Source of the DNA: Paragordius varius
Taxonomy: Eukaryota; Nematomorpha
Length of the DNA stretch: 64,000 nt
Assembly (NCBI GenBank): GCA_964247055.1
Contig: OZ176051.1
Location: forward strand, 7,564,001-7,628,000
Direction of reading: 5' to 3'
This document shows, in pieces, positions 24,501-36,000 of the stretch. A model generated the notes under the pieces. That model had not been told where the DNA came from, made no database searches, and saw nothing but the letters and a program-made list of their open reading frames with translations. Each line of letters starts with the position of its first letter. Position 1 is the first letter of the stretch. Both the position numbers and the translations under genes were made by a program.

Positions 24501-26770
24501 AAAAAATAAACCATATATGTTAGGTTTACCCGGCGAGAAGCGATGTACGTGTAATCGTCAATGTTGGAATAGTAGAGTTCATTTTTACTTTCGGGCGAAG
24601 AGCTGTTATACAACATAGTAATTAATTTTTACCTTAAATAATATATATAATTTTCGACAAATGCTTAATTATATATAAATTAGATTTTAAAATTAGCACT
24701 TTTAAACTTACTGAAATGGACAGAAGCATTAAATAACGTAACTATATTTGTATTTAGTAGTATAAAATTTTTGTTACGTTACAGTTTTATAACCTTTGAC
24801 AATTTTAAGGGCATTTAGGTGAAGGATTCCCAACAAGCATTGGTTTTTAGTTAAATTTTAATGTAGTTCCAATTTCAGGGTTACATTAAATATAATATTT
24901 ATAAGTGTCAAAAATTATTATATTTAAAAGAAATTGTTCGCTCTCTTATACTTTTGACTCGTACTGTCCGTTAAGTGTTTTATATATCCATTGCTTTCGG
25001 TACTGCTGCTCCCCTTATTGTTGGCATGATAGTCAATGTAAGTTGTCGCATTATACTCCGATGAACAAATAATGGCATCCAGTTGGGATTGAATGTGCTT
25101 ATCAAATTCGTAAAAATAACCAAACACATTCTTGTACAACAATTCATACAACATGGCTATGTTTTAACCAAAATTAAATATGTAAATGCATTCATTATCT
25201 TTACAGGTTTATGATGGAACTATTATGAAAATGTGTGTTTAATTAAATTTTTAACTAAAAAATTAATATGAATAGTAAAAATTGGTAAAATCTTTTAATA
25301 TTTGAATAAAGAGATCTAAAAAGTAAGCAAAAAACTAGATTATGCAAATGATAAAAATTGATAAAAATATTTATAAAAGACTGTTTTACCAGGTTTCTTT
25401 TATACACTGATAAAATATATAAATGGGAGCAAAATTACAAATAGAAGCAAATATTGGTATATTGTTTTAGTATAAATTAAAATGGTCCGCCTTATTGATT
25501 AACCGGAATAGGCAAACCCGTTATAGTTTTGGTTCCAGTTACGAATAAACTGTCTTTGGTTTTTCGGCTCCAAATAATTATTTGAAAAAAACTATATTTT
25601 CAGACCAGACTCCGATATCGATTCAATGAAATTTTTCAGTCAAAGGTAATTCCTGGTTCTTTTGTGAAAATCAGGGTTCTATTGTACTCTTTTATAAATT
25701 ATATTCTTTTAATTTACAGATATGTGCATTAGCCGCAAAATAAAAAATTTTGGTATATTTTACCATGCTTTAAAAAATCACATATACTCTTTAAACCAAT
25801 ATGGAAAATCGGATTGGTAACATTGTATCCATTAATAAATGACGAATTTGAATATCAAATCACATCTTTAAGAAAAAACGGTCCCGAACAGTATTAAATT
25901 TTTTGTTCCAAAATGTTGTCAAGCTTCCGGTTCCGATTCTAATCCCTAATCGATTCCGTACTCAAATGATAGGCTTAGTAAAAAAAGTATAAAAAATGAT
26001 TTAACTTCGTCGCAAAACTAACCATATAATAAATACCATATTACCTTGGATAAATCCGCTAGTTTTGTAATAGCTAACAGGGTAGGCGCAGTCGAAATGG
26101 GTATTATTTGAGGTGCAAATAGAAAACTAGTAATTATTATATTATGAATATGTAACAAACTTTGAGTGAATCCGTATGATTTGGCACTTCACATTCAATG
26201 ATATTTAATGATGTTTCCTTGATATTGTATACATAAACACTTGTTCGCCACAAATGGGATATCGTTTGTAATATCACATCTATATTCCAACGTTTAAGAT
26301 TCTAAGAAAATAAAATTTAAAGGGTGTTAATTCGTCAGTGATAGTCTGTAGTGAAAAAAATTGCATTCTGCAAAAAAAAATTTGAGATAGAAAAGAATTA
26401 TCTTAAATATATTAGTTACCAATATTTTATGAAATATATGATGCAAAATACCATAGATTTTATAGATTTTTTTAAAATAAACATAACAAATATCATGCGG
26501 GCCGACAATTTTAATAATTATATAAAAAACTATAATTTTAAATATTAAAATATAAAAAAAATGGTTTATTTAGAAAATAATATTACCGTTTCATTTAAGA
26601 AGAGGGAAACCTCGTGATAAACTTTGTCATAAAATATTTGACTTCCATAAATCTATAATTAGTAGAATTGGATGATTACTAACTTGTTCAGATATTGCGC
26701 GAAAAAGGCAAAACGAATCCTTTGGAATATTTTTTTTAATTAAGCCAAGAGTTAAAAGATAATTATCCAT
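21587..26770 (-). CDS. OTUD4: OTUD4, OTU-domain deubiquitinase with Tudor-like domain
   Basis: Exons (5' to 3'): 26684-26770, 26587-26652, [a middle piece unresolved in 26302-26586], 26161-26301, 26045-26126, 24952-25156, 24530-24602, 24381-24498, 23238-23484, 22682-22879, 22443-22617, 22050-22321 and 21587-21806. The start MDNYLLTLGLIKKN matches the human N-terminus. The catalytic loop reads KDSFCLFRAISEQ (human KDGSCLFRAVAEQ), keeping Asp and Cys, and the His lies in TSNNTHFDCAYPV. MLYELLYKNVF, LKMLKSLDPYIFRNV and a Tudor-like fold ending FIEELGKK follow. The C-terminal half is Asn/His-rich with a PPPPPG run. OTUD4 cleaves K48/K63 chains and is linked to DNA repair and RNA granules. Introns of 31, 34 and 31 nt occur beside ones up to about 0.9 kb. 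About 25 residues after FLNET are unplaced. The gene converges on SLC17, with the two ends 88 bp apart. Confidence 0.92.
23644..23956. mobile_element. palindromic MITE, copy C
   Basis: It begins ATACCATTTACAGTTTAAAT with three TCACCCT..AACAATT units of 21 bp and ends with the inverted units and GTAAATGGTAT. It lies in the OTUD4 intron between 23485 and 24380, next to a TA run. Confidence 0.85.
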
Positions 26771-27930
26771 ATGTATGGAATTTGTTGTTGAACCTTATAA
26801 TTTTTATAAAGCCTTTTTCTTATATCAAAGACCAAGAATATATTAGAATAAATATTATTATTATTATTATTCATAAATCACACACTCAACTATTCGCATA
26901 ACAGTATGCAAATATTATCGTAGGGATTTTAGTTTTTTATGTTTTGATATTAATCAGACAAACATTGTTTGCTTTGCTTATTATAATTGGGAAAAAGGAT
27001 ATCTTTTTTTGCAAAAAAGTACAGATTTGGGCTTTTAACTGCCTTCATTTAACATTTATTAATTGTAGACTACTATAAACGTACTTATGCGTATGTTAAA
27101 TGTTAGTTGATATAAAAAATTACAACTATATTTTTAAACAATGTATAAATTATGATAAATGAGTTTTTAATATACTAATTAATTTTTACATTATATTTTC
27201 ATTATCAAATCCAAAATCTCGTATTGCACAATTTCAATTTAAAGCTAAAAAATTAGCCCCACTGGAAATATGAAATTAATAAAACAATTTGATATATTCA
27301 TTTTTAGTTTTTACAAAGATTTAAAGCGGGTATAATACCGATTTTTATTCCAATTTAAAAGCCATATAACCAAATCGGATTTTAAAAATACTGAAATGGT
27401 ACACCGGTAATTCCCTTTAAAATTTTCCCATTCGGTTTTGATTACTATGATTCTAGATAAAAGCCGTAATTATCAAATCTTTTGCCAGTTTTAGATGAAA
27501 ACGCTTTAAAACATAATAAAGCATTTGTGTTTTTGGGATCTTTAATTTTTTTCAACAGTTTAAAATTCGAATATTATGAGTAACATGGAATCATTATGTG
27601 TCAAATTTAGCCATAATTAAAATTTATTATAGCTCTAAAATAAAAAGTGAAACTTTTTTCAAAAACGAAACTTGTTTCAATAGGCATTGGCCATTTATAG
27701 ATAACATTATTCATTTGGATTAAAGCATAATAAGGAAATCTCGAATGTTTTTACAATTCGGTCTGGGATAATCATTTGGAGGACTATACAATTCTAAAAA
27801 AATCTTCCAGAATACAGTAATGTAAAACTTTCCCTCTTAACATAGTTTACATCCTTTAAAAAAGTATTAATATCATTTATTATAATAATATTATATGATC
27901 AGTAATAATATTTAAATGCCATCTCCGAAA
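26771..27930. other. intergenic, upstream of OTUD4
   Basis: This is AT-rich DNA between the OTUD4 start and the 3' end of the SOUL gene. A (ATT)n-like patch lies near 26850-26870. No gene or clear element was found. Confidence 0.55.
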
Positions 27931-30900
27931 TTAATATTGTCCCTTCCCCTTTTTCTTTTTGCCACCTATATCAGATTGAGCAGATGAACAGTAATCCTTG
28001 GCACCAGGTTTGGCTTGATACCAGACTTCATTGTGACGATTAAGGAATGTGTAATCTCTAAAGCGCATAAAAAATATGTTCATTAACACTTAGATTCAAA
28101 TAAGGGTATCTAATACCCCAGACTATATTTAATTTGAAATTTTTAAAAACTACTGAAAGAAACGGTCCCAATTTAAATTTATGCTTCGATCATAATAAAA
28201 TTATATAAATAAGCTGAAATATCTAAATAAAATTTGGTTTTGAAAAAAAAGTTTCATATCAAACTACTTCGGCGCCATTTTTATTTCAAAACATTTTTGC
28301 AAATATCATGTTTATTTGATTTTGCTAAAATAAAAGCTATTTTTCATTCAAATCACATCTAACATTGATAGAAACAGAAAAAGTGGTTTGTTTTTTATAA
28401 TTTTTAAATTTAGCTAATGCACCATGTCATCTTGACTAAATTTTTACCTTGATGAATAAATTTTTTTAAATATTTCGGTTCATTAATGTTATATATGTGC
28501 AAATTTTTGCCATGGTTTCAATTCATTCCATAATTTTTGAATTACTTAATTTTAAACAAGACTGGGGTATCCAACCAATTAAAATCGAAGGACAATGAAT
28601 GTGTTGTACCCAAGTGTTAATAATAATAAAAAAACTAATTGGGCTATTAGCTCTATAAGTAGGGCGTAACTTTTGATATAAAATTGTAAGTCTTTTATGT
28701 TTGCCCCTATTAAATGAAAAAATGTAACTGACAAAATATCATCTTTAATAATGTCATCATAAATTAGAGCTGTGATTTCCAAATATCTTTTATATTATCA
28801 AATTAAAGTATTTAAAGGTTTCTAGTCATGCACAGATTCCTAAATTTTCACTTTCTGATAGCTGGGTTTAACAACAACGAAATATGTTTTGTTTTTCTGT
28901 TTTAATGTTTCAAATAATTACTCGTCGTAAAGAGCAATCAAAGGTGGACTTTCAATGACTTGGTTACTAAGTTGAAGAATTTTAGAAAATATACGAGCTT
29001 TGCCCAAAAAGGTAGATGGTAAAGCATATCCTCCAAACATACTCACATAATACATTGGGGATTCCAAAACACAAATTTTCAACTAATCAAATATATAATT
29101 ATGTATTCAAATTTGATTCCAGTTTATAAGAGTATATACCAATGTAAGGTGTAAGTTTTAAATATTGGATACTATTTTATAAATTTTATGTAAATGTTAA
29201 AATACAGTAGCCAACTTATTGGATCACATATTGTTAGGCATTTAATAATACAGTAGCTTATGGTATAAAAAATAAATTCTATCCATAATTAATTCGACAA
29301 ATATAATGTAATTAAAGAGGATAAATTGTTTAATTTCTACCACAAAATCAACCCCTAACCAGATTAATAATTTATTATATTTCATTCAGTGTATATGAGA
29401 TTTACGGTACAATAAAATGTCAACAATAAAATTTACTCGGCTATCGCTAGGCATAGGTGGATTAGAAGCAAATGGTTGGGGTAAAGCTATTTGCAACGAA
29501 GGCGCCTCCCCAGAATCTGAAAATAGGCTGTAGAAAAGAGCTGACTCATCGGTAAAAGAGACTTTAGGTACAAAAGTTACTTTAGGCACGGTTTCAGGAA
29601 TTATGGCATCTATTATTATATTTTTGTAGTAAACATTTAAACAAAATTTCTGGTTCATTAAAGTTATCAAATAAATGAGGATAAATATTTTACTTTGATC
29701 ATTGGCCCCATTTAAATATTGTAAGATTATTCTGTATGCCCGGCTAAGTACTTCAAAACTATAGTCAATTGAACTCAGTTGAACGCGGATTAAGGTTATA
29801 TTAGGATATTTTCGCACCTCGTACAAATCATTTCGACACACAATGTCAAAAGATGTACATGGCTTTGAACCGCAGAAATCGGGTTTCCCGCTTAAAATTA
29901 TATATACATATTTAAATTTAAGTTATCATTCAAAATTTAATTTTACAAATTTGAGGAAAAATTATCGGGTTGCTTAAATTTTCTATAATATTATAATTCT
30001 TCAACTAAATATCTCACAAATAAAATAGATTTCGTAAATTTAAACTGGTATACCTTTACTATGGTTAATAAAGATACTACATTTAAATGTAACATACTTT
30101 TTATTGGTATCATAAGTGTATATATCGTTGTAAAATTCTCCTATAAATTTAAATGCAGCACTGACGAACGGAATCCGTGTGGCCTCAAAGTTAGCATAAA
30201 ACTCGCTCAGTTTAAAGATTTCCTCCAAATCAAGGGGAGCAGCTTCTGTAGAACTTTCATCTGCAAGTGAATGATAAACTATATCATGGCCCTTTTTCCC
30301 ATGTTTCGAGCCCCATTTTTTATTTTTGCTCTTTGATTTGTGTGAATGCGAATCCTCTCCCATATCTGAGGAAGAGAATGATTTCCATTTTTGATCTCCA
30401 CCCTTCTTTTTCCAGGTCTTGGCAATTTTTTTCCATTTCCCGGCATCGTTGGCCGCATCTGGGTAACTAAGGCCATTTACGCTTTCTTCATCGTCACTCT
30501 CCTCTTCGTAATCAGATGCATCTTCATATTGCCCTGTATAATTTTTGGTATAAATTTATCATAGATAAAGACAAACCGCGGCCAACGACCCTAAATACTG
30601 CTTCTTATGGCCCGGAATCTTAAAAATATGATGTCTTATTTAGAGTATAATAATAAATTTTTATGATGTGAGCTCCAAAAGTCTAAAATTTAAATAAACG
30701 CATACAAAACTTAACATTTTTAATAGAGAAAATTGACATTAAAAAATTATTTTTTAAAAGATAATTTAAGTCTATTTTATGGGTTTTTGAATCATGGCAA
30801 ACAGAAAAAATTTTACATAGCATAGGGTAACTGATATTGTGATTTTTTATATGGAATTAACATGTTCATAATGCATTATTCAGGTTTTATGTAGCAAAGA

Positions 30901-31588
30901 TAGTTTTAGACCTAATAAATTTATGGGATATTATTGAGAAGGGCATCATAAATGAGTCTTTTTTTTACTAATTGTTTCTTTACTCACCAAAAAAATAAAG
31001 GCCAAATTAAATATTTTACTTGTTTCAAGGTCCAATATTAATATAATGCCGACCAGCTTTGCATAAGCTGTTTGTACATATTATTTTGAACCAAAACGAT
31101 TTATTTAAAATGATGTGCGCAAATTTTGCTTTTTTCGATGTGGATCAATTTCCACAGAAGTATAATAACTTTCTTAAACTACTCGAACACAAAAAGCATC
31201 GAAAGAATCTTGATGAAATTTAGAATATTTCCCCCGATTTCGTGCACTACTTTATTTTTTTCGTGTGGAAATATTCAAAAATTATAAATTTTGATTAGTT
31301 ATCTTAAAAATAATTGTCAGCCCACATAAAACCACTAAGAACCGCATGTGACCGCGTGTTTGGAATTTAGATATCAAATATAGCTTCGGAAAACATACTT
31401 CAAAATAAATGAGTATACTAACCATGTCGATGGGTGTCGAATCTTTTTATTTTACTAGTAATTTCATCAAGTTCGTTTGATTTATTAGTATAGATATAAT
31501 TTTCTTCAGGGTTTTGTGAAATTACATCCTTAATCAAAATGAATGCAAGTGCCGAAAATATGACAACTATTGAAAATTTAAATAACAT
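27931..31588 (-). CDS. HEBP-like: secreted SOUL/HEBP heme-binding family protein with basic N-terminal extension
   Basis: Seven exons join in phase to 424 aa: 31423-31588, 30098-30533, 29694-29890, 29635-29649, 29437-29609, 28922-29082 and 27931-28057. Residues 1-24 (LFKFSIVVIFSALAFILI) form a signal peptide. A region of about 190 residues without family match follows: acidic (DYEEESDDEES), then Lys/Trp-rich (KWKKIAKTWKKKGG) and KHGKKG. The SOUL domain starts at KPDFCGSKPC and runs through DLYEVRKYPN, LQYLNGANDQK, MYYVSMFGGYALP and DYTFLNRHNEVWYQAKPG, matching HEBP2 positions such as LLNRNNEVW. The tail is KKKKGKGQY. Family members bind heme or porphyrin; the secreted form here is inferred from the signal peptide. 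One exon is only 15 nt and sits between introns of 44 and 25 nt. The extension may be a separate functional module or a linker. Confidence 0.87.
31080..31240 (+). mobile_element. diverged right-end relic of the TAGGAAAAT element
   Basis: GTGCGCAAATTTTGC, then a GTGGATCAATTTCCACAG stretch and AAGAATCTTGATGAAATT, follow the same order as the right ends at 60.5 and 62.3 kb. It lies in the first intron of the SOUL gene. Confidence 0.4.
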
Positions 31589-32686
31589 TTTTGTCTCAAA
31601 AATTATGAAAAAAATTAATGTTATATGAAATTATAATTTTGATACCTTATATTTATAGGTGTTTGAATTAAATATGCCAAATAAAAAATTTTTGTTTTAT
31701 TACATAATAAGTATTTTGTAAAACAGAATGGATAAGGGTCAAGGAATATGCTATAGGGTAATTGACTTATGAGGATACGCATAACCTATATAAAGCCAAA
31801 GCCATACCATATTAAAATTATGGTACAAACCATAACATATAATTAAGTATGATAAATGGGATGATAAATGTTTAAAAAAACGAAGTTTGTTCTCAACCTT
31901 GAAACAAATGTTCTTTTGAGCGTTTTTGTTTAAATAAACACACACTTTACGTTTTGAAATGCCAAACATGGATGTTGACATGTGGTCACTTTAAAAGTCG
32001 TAAATTATGACATTTAACACGATAATTTACAAAAAACCGGTATCAAATCAAATTATGCATGAAAATTTAAAAAGAATTTCATTTAATGTAATATTTGCAA
32101 AAAAACTGCTCATTTATTTATTTATACATGTAATGACTTAATTGAATTCATTATGTATGCATGATAAAAAAATAAAATTAATGGTTTTAAGGATAACGCG
32201 TGTCACAAAACTTTCATATATTCAATAACAATCTGTCGAATTTTCGGTTCCACTTTACCAAGTATATTTTCAATCTAAAAATATATTAAGGATAAATTAG
32301 TGTATAATAAATAGTTATATAATTGATATGAAAAACCATTAAGTTATTTAATTTAAACTATATTTCACATGGTTGCCTTCACTTATGACTAGGTCAAAAA
32401 AAAGTAAAAATAATTTAAAGATATAATATAGTTAAAGAGCCAATGTGACTAATAAATGGGCCCTTTCATTGTTAAATAGTGAAAAGTTTAATTGTATGCA
32501 TAAGCAGGACATTATTTAATTGATTTCCTACTTCAATACACATACATATTTAAGAATTGAGTATATTATGACTAAAATTCAGACCTTCTTAAATACAACC
32601 AATTTTATTCTCTATACCCTCTAATATAAAAATAAAAAACCCTTAAACTTAAAATTTGGCTCTTTACTGTTAATATATACCATTTA
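31589..32686. other. intergenic, no gene seen
   Basis: This is AT-rich DNA between the SOUL gene start and MITE copy D. A 76-codon minus frame at 31751-31981 has no splice partner or family resemblance. Confidence 0.55.
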
Positions 32687-33010
32687 CGATTCAAATTCAC
32701 CCTTAAACAATTCAAATTCACCCTTGAACAATTCAAATTCACCCTCGAACAATTCAAATTCACCCTCAAATAAAAAATATATTTTTTAAAATTAAAAGTT
32801 ACCTATATTTTTATTTATTTTTTAAAAATATGAATTTTGTTTTAAATTAAAATAATACTAAAAAAATAATAAACTATGCCATAAAGATATATTTTTTATT
32901 AATAATGAGTTATATTAGGCCGAAAACACATAATTTATTTTTAGGGTGAATTTGGATTGTTCAAAGGGAATTTGAATTGTTCAAGGGTGAATTTGAACTG
33001 TAAATGGTAT
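32687..33010. mobile_element. palindromic MITE, copy D (best preserved)
   Basis: ATACCATTTACGATTCAAAT is followed by four 21-bp units (TTCAAATTCACCCTTGAACAA with variants). An AT-rich core follows, then three inverted units and GTAAATGGTAT. The right end stops 8 bp short of the stop codon of CSE1L, so this element probably supplies that gene's 3' untranslated region. Confidence 0.9.
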
Positions 33011-33018
33011 TAATGACA

Positions 33019-36000
33019 TCATACCAATCCAGGATTCGTCGTATTCAATTCTCTAAGTTTGGTCACTAAGGCACGTTTAGTTTCTTCCTTGTATTGTTGC
33101 ATATTTTTTTGTGCAGTTTCTTTCGCCATCTGTATCTGAGCCAATGTATTTGGTGTTTGAGGTGTCATGGGGGTCGAGGGAGTCGAATCATTGGCTAATA
33201 GGTCAGGTGTGAGGGGTGGTATAAGGAATAACCTATTATTGCTGCTAGTATTATCAAAATCGTCAACATTTGGACTTTCGCGCAAAGCCACGAGTTTACT
33301 AAATGCGGCCCGGTACTCTTCCTCCAGGGGTGGATCCAAAAGGTTTGATAAATCTTCTGCCGTGGTATTGCTATTATTAGTATTGCTATCCGCATCTAAA
33401 GTATGTTGGCCTGTAGTAGGATACAGATAGAAAGAGTATATAGGTTTTTTCGAATAAATTTTATATGAGCCAACATTTTAAGAGGGGAAAAAACTAGAAC
33501 CGAAACCGTTTTTTGGAAGCATCATATGTTTTTAAACAGAAATACGTATTTTCGATAAAATATTTTTTATGGTTTTGTAATGGTGTTTTTTTATTTTATG
33601 TTCATAACAAAAGCATACTAAATATTTCCGAAAATTTAATGCAATATTTGTGGATACTCATAAAGATGGTATCAAATTAAATAGGTTAATTTCAAAAAGT
33701 CATAACTTTGGAACAAAATCAGATCAGAAAGTGAGTTAACGTTCGATAAAAACGGTTTATATTCGTCTGTTAAAGTAACCATATTACCAAAGAAAAAACA
33801 AGCGATATAAATCAATTGCCCTTAATCGGCAAATTAAAAAAATAATTAAACAGAGCCTATTATAGTATGTTATAAAAAAATTTAAGCAAAATGCTAGGAT
33901 ATACATTACTAATCAATAAACATCATATAAATTCTATATAAATTTACTGGATAAAGAATGTCCATTCAAATGCCTCTTGGTATCTTTTTTCGGTTGTCCA
34001 AAAATATTAGTGAAAGAATCAGGAGAAATGCTATCAAAATTTATAAAGGTCGTATCTTCGAGTAATTTGACTAAAATCTCTAATAAGGAACACCTATGAG
34101 TAAAAGAATAATTTTTAATTTATTATAAACCATTTTACATGCGCAATAAAATTTTAAAGACAAAGAGAAATTTTTTTAACATTATATTATTTCCATATCG
34201 TTTTGAGTTGCAAAATTATTAAAAAAATCGTAATCCTTATAAATTGTATGATTAGAGTTATAATTTTTATATTTTGTCTTTATTCTTAACTTAAATGTTT
34301 TGATAAAATAATTATATTTATCGATTAAACTTTCAAAATATTTACCATAATTCTGGATTTTGTTGAATAGTGAATTCCGGACAAAGTGTTAAAAGTCTAA
34401 TAAGTGCTGTAGCGCATAATCGTTTCTCAGCCGGTTTGACGATATTATTGAGTAAGTTAGGGACAAACACTCGTTCAAGCGTCATATTAAACATCCTATA
34501 CACAATGGTTTTAATTAAAATATTAAATTAAAATATTAAATCATATATATCAAAACAATAAAATGTTATTTTATAGATACTAATAAACTTTGGGGTGTAA
34601 GATATCTAATCTGGATACTTTTATAATGAAAATTTTTCAAGTTAGACATTTTACTGAAATTATAAATTTTCAAACACATAAACACTTGTCATATATTAGA
34701 TTAAAAATCAAATAGCATATTTTTTAATTAGATACCAAATAAATTATTCAAAAAGAATATATTTGATCAATACGCCGCCTTAGCAATTTATAAAACTTAA
34801 AAAAACATCTACCCAGTTTGAATCCCTTCTATGAGTGCATAAAGTGGTGAGGGTCCAAAACGATCCACATAAAAACTGAAGAATATGATTAAATCTAAAG
34901 ATAAATATATAATTTTATACTTTTCATATATTTCTGAGTTTTTGCCAGCTGTAACCTTTGAAACAGTAAAACGAAAATTTGTTTGACATATGGTTCCAAA
35001 TTTGTCCTAAATACAAAAGTTAGTAAATTAATATATCGCTATTAATGCAGGGTAGGATTATATTATGTGTAAACTTACGGAGATATATATTGAAACAAAT
35101 ATCTAAGTAATCGGAGTGCTTCATGATCATTGGCTTTGCTAAAAACCAATTTTTGGAAAATGACCAAAATAGCAGTCTGCAAATATACACAAACAATTAT
35201 GATAAAATATCATTTGTAAACATAACATTATAAAATATAAAAATGAGTTGATTAGAACGGGTGTAATGTGGTGATTTTAGATAATTAATAAGTTTTTTTA
35301 AACATTTGTCTCGTTTTCCCGTTTTTTTCTTATCTGAATAATACCCAACTTCAAAACTAAATAAATTACGATTTTTCTGTTTTGCACATTAACGAAAAAG
35401 AATCTTACAATTTTAGCTGTATCTGTGCCAATATCATTCGAGTATTTGGACAGAAAGGACATAAGGAGTCTAACAAGGGCAGGTATATTTCCTGGTTTAT
35501 CCCACAGAGTTGGTACAACAACGCTAGGGAAAATATCTTTCAAATACATGCTTTTGGTTACATTGTCCTCTAAAACACTATTTGTTGTGCTATCTATAAG
35601 AGCGGCTACTTCTTGGAATACGTATGGAACAAATTCTGAAACAAACATGTAAAATATTAAAATTTAAAGATTTGGTTAAATATATTTTTTAAGATTTAAT
35701 TAGAAATAATTTTTAAATTTCTAAAAACATATTATTACATTAATATATCCTATTTTTAAGTGACATCTTTTTTGTGCATGGGGTACACTTTTTAAATCAA
35801 AAACAATTGTTACAACTTCAAATTTACATATTCATTTTTCAATAAAATAAAATTGGATATGGGTAACAACCTTGTATATCATTTTTCAAAATTTCCTGAA
35901 ATACGGTAAACATTGGTTGCATATAAGTTGCAATGATATCTGGAGTTGAATTATTGATTAAAATGCAAAGCGTTTCAAACAAATAATGATTGAAATAGGG

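Noticed and set aside
33167-33430. Plus-strand frame of 87 codons
   Set aside because: It is antisense to the last CSE1L exon, with a leucine-rich translation caused by AAT/AGT codons on the coding strand.
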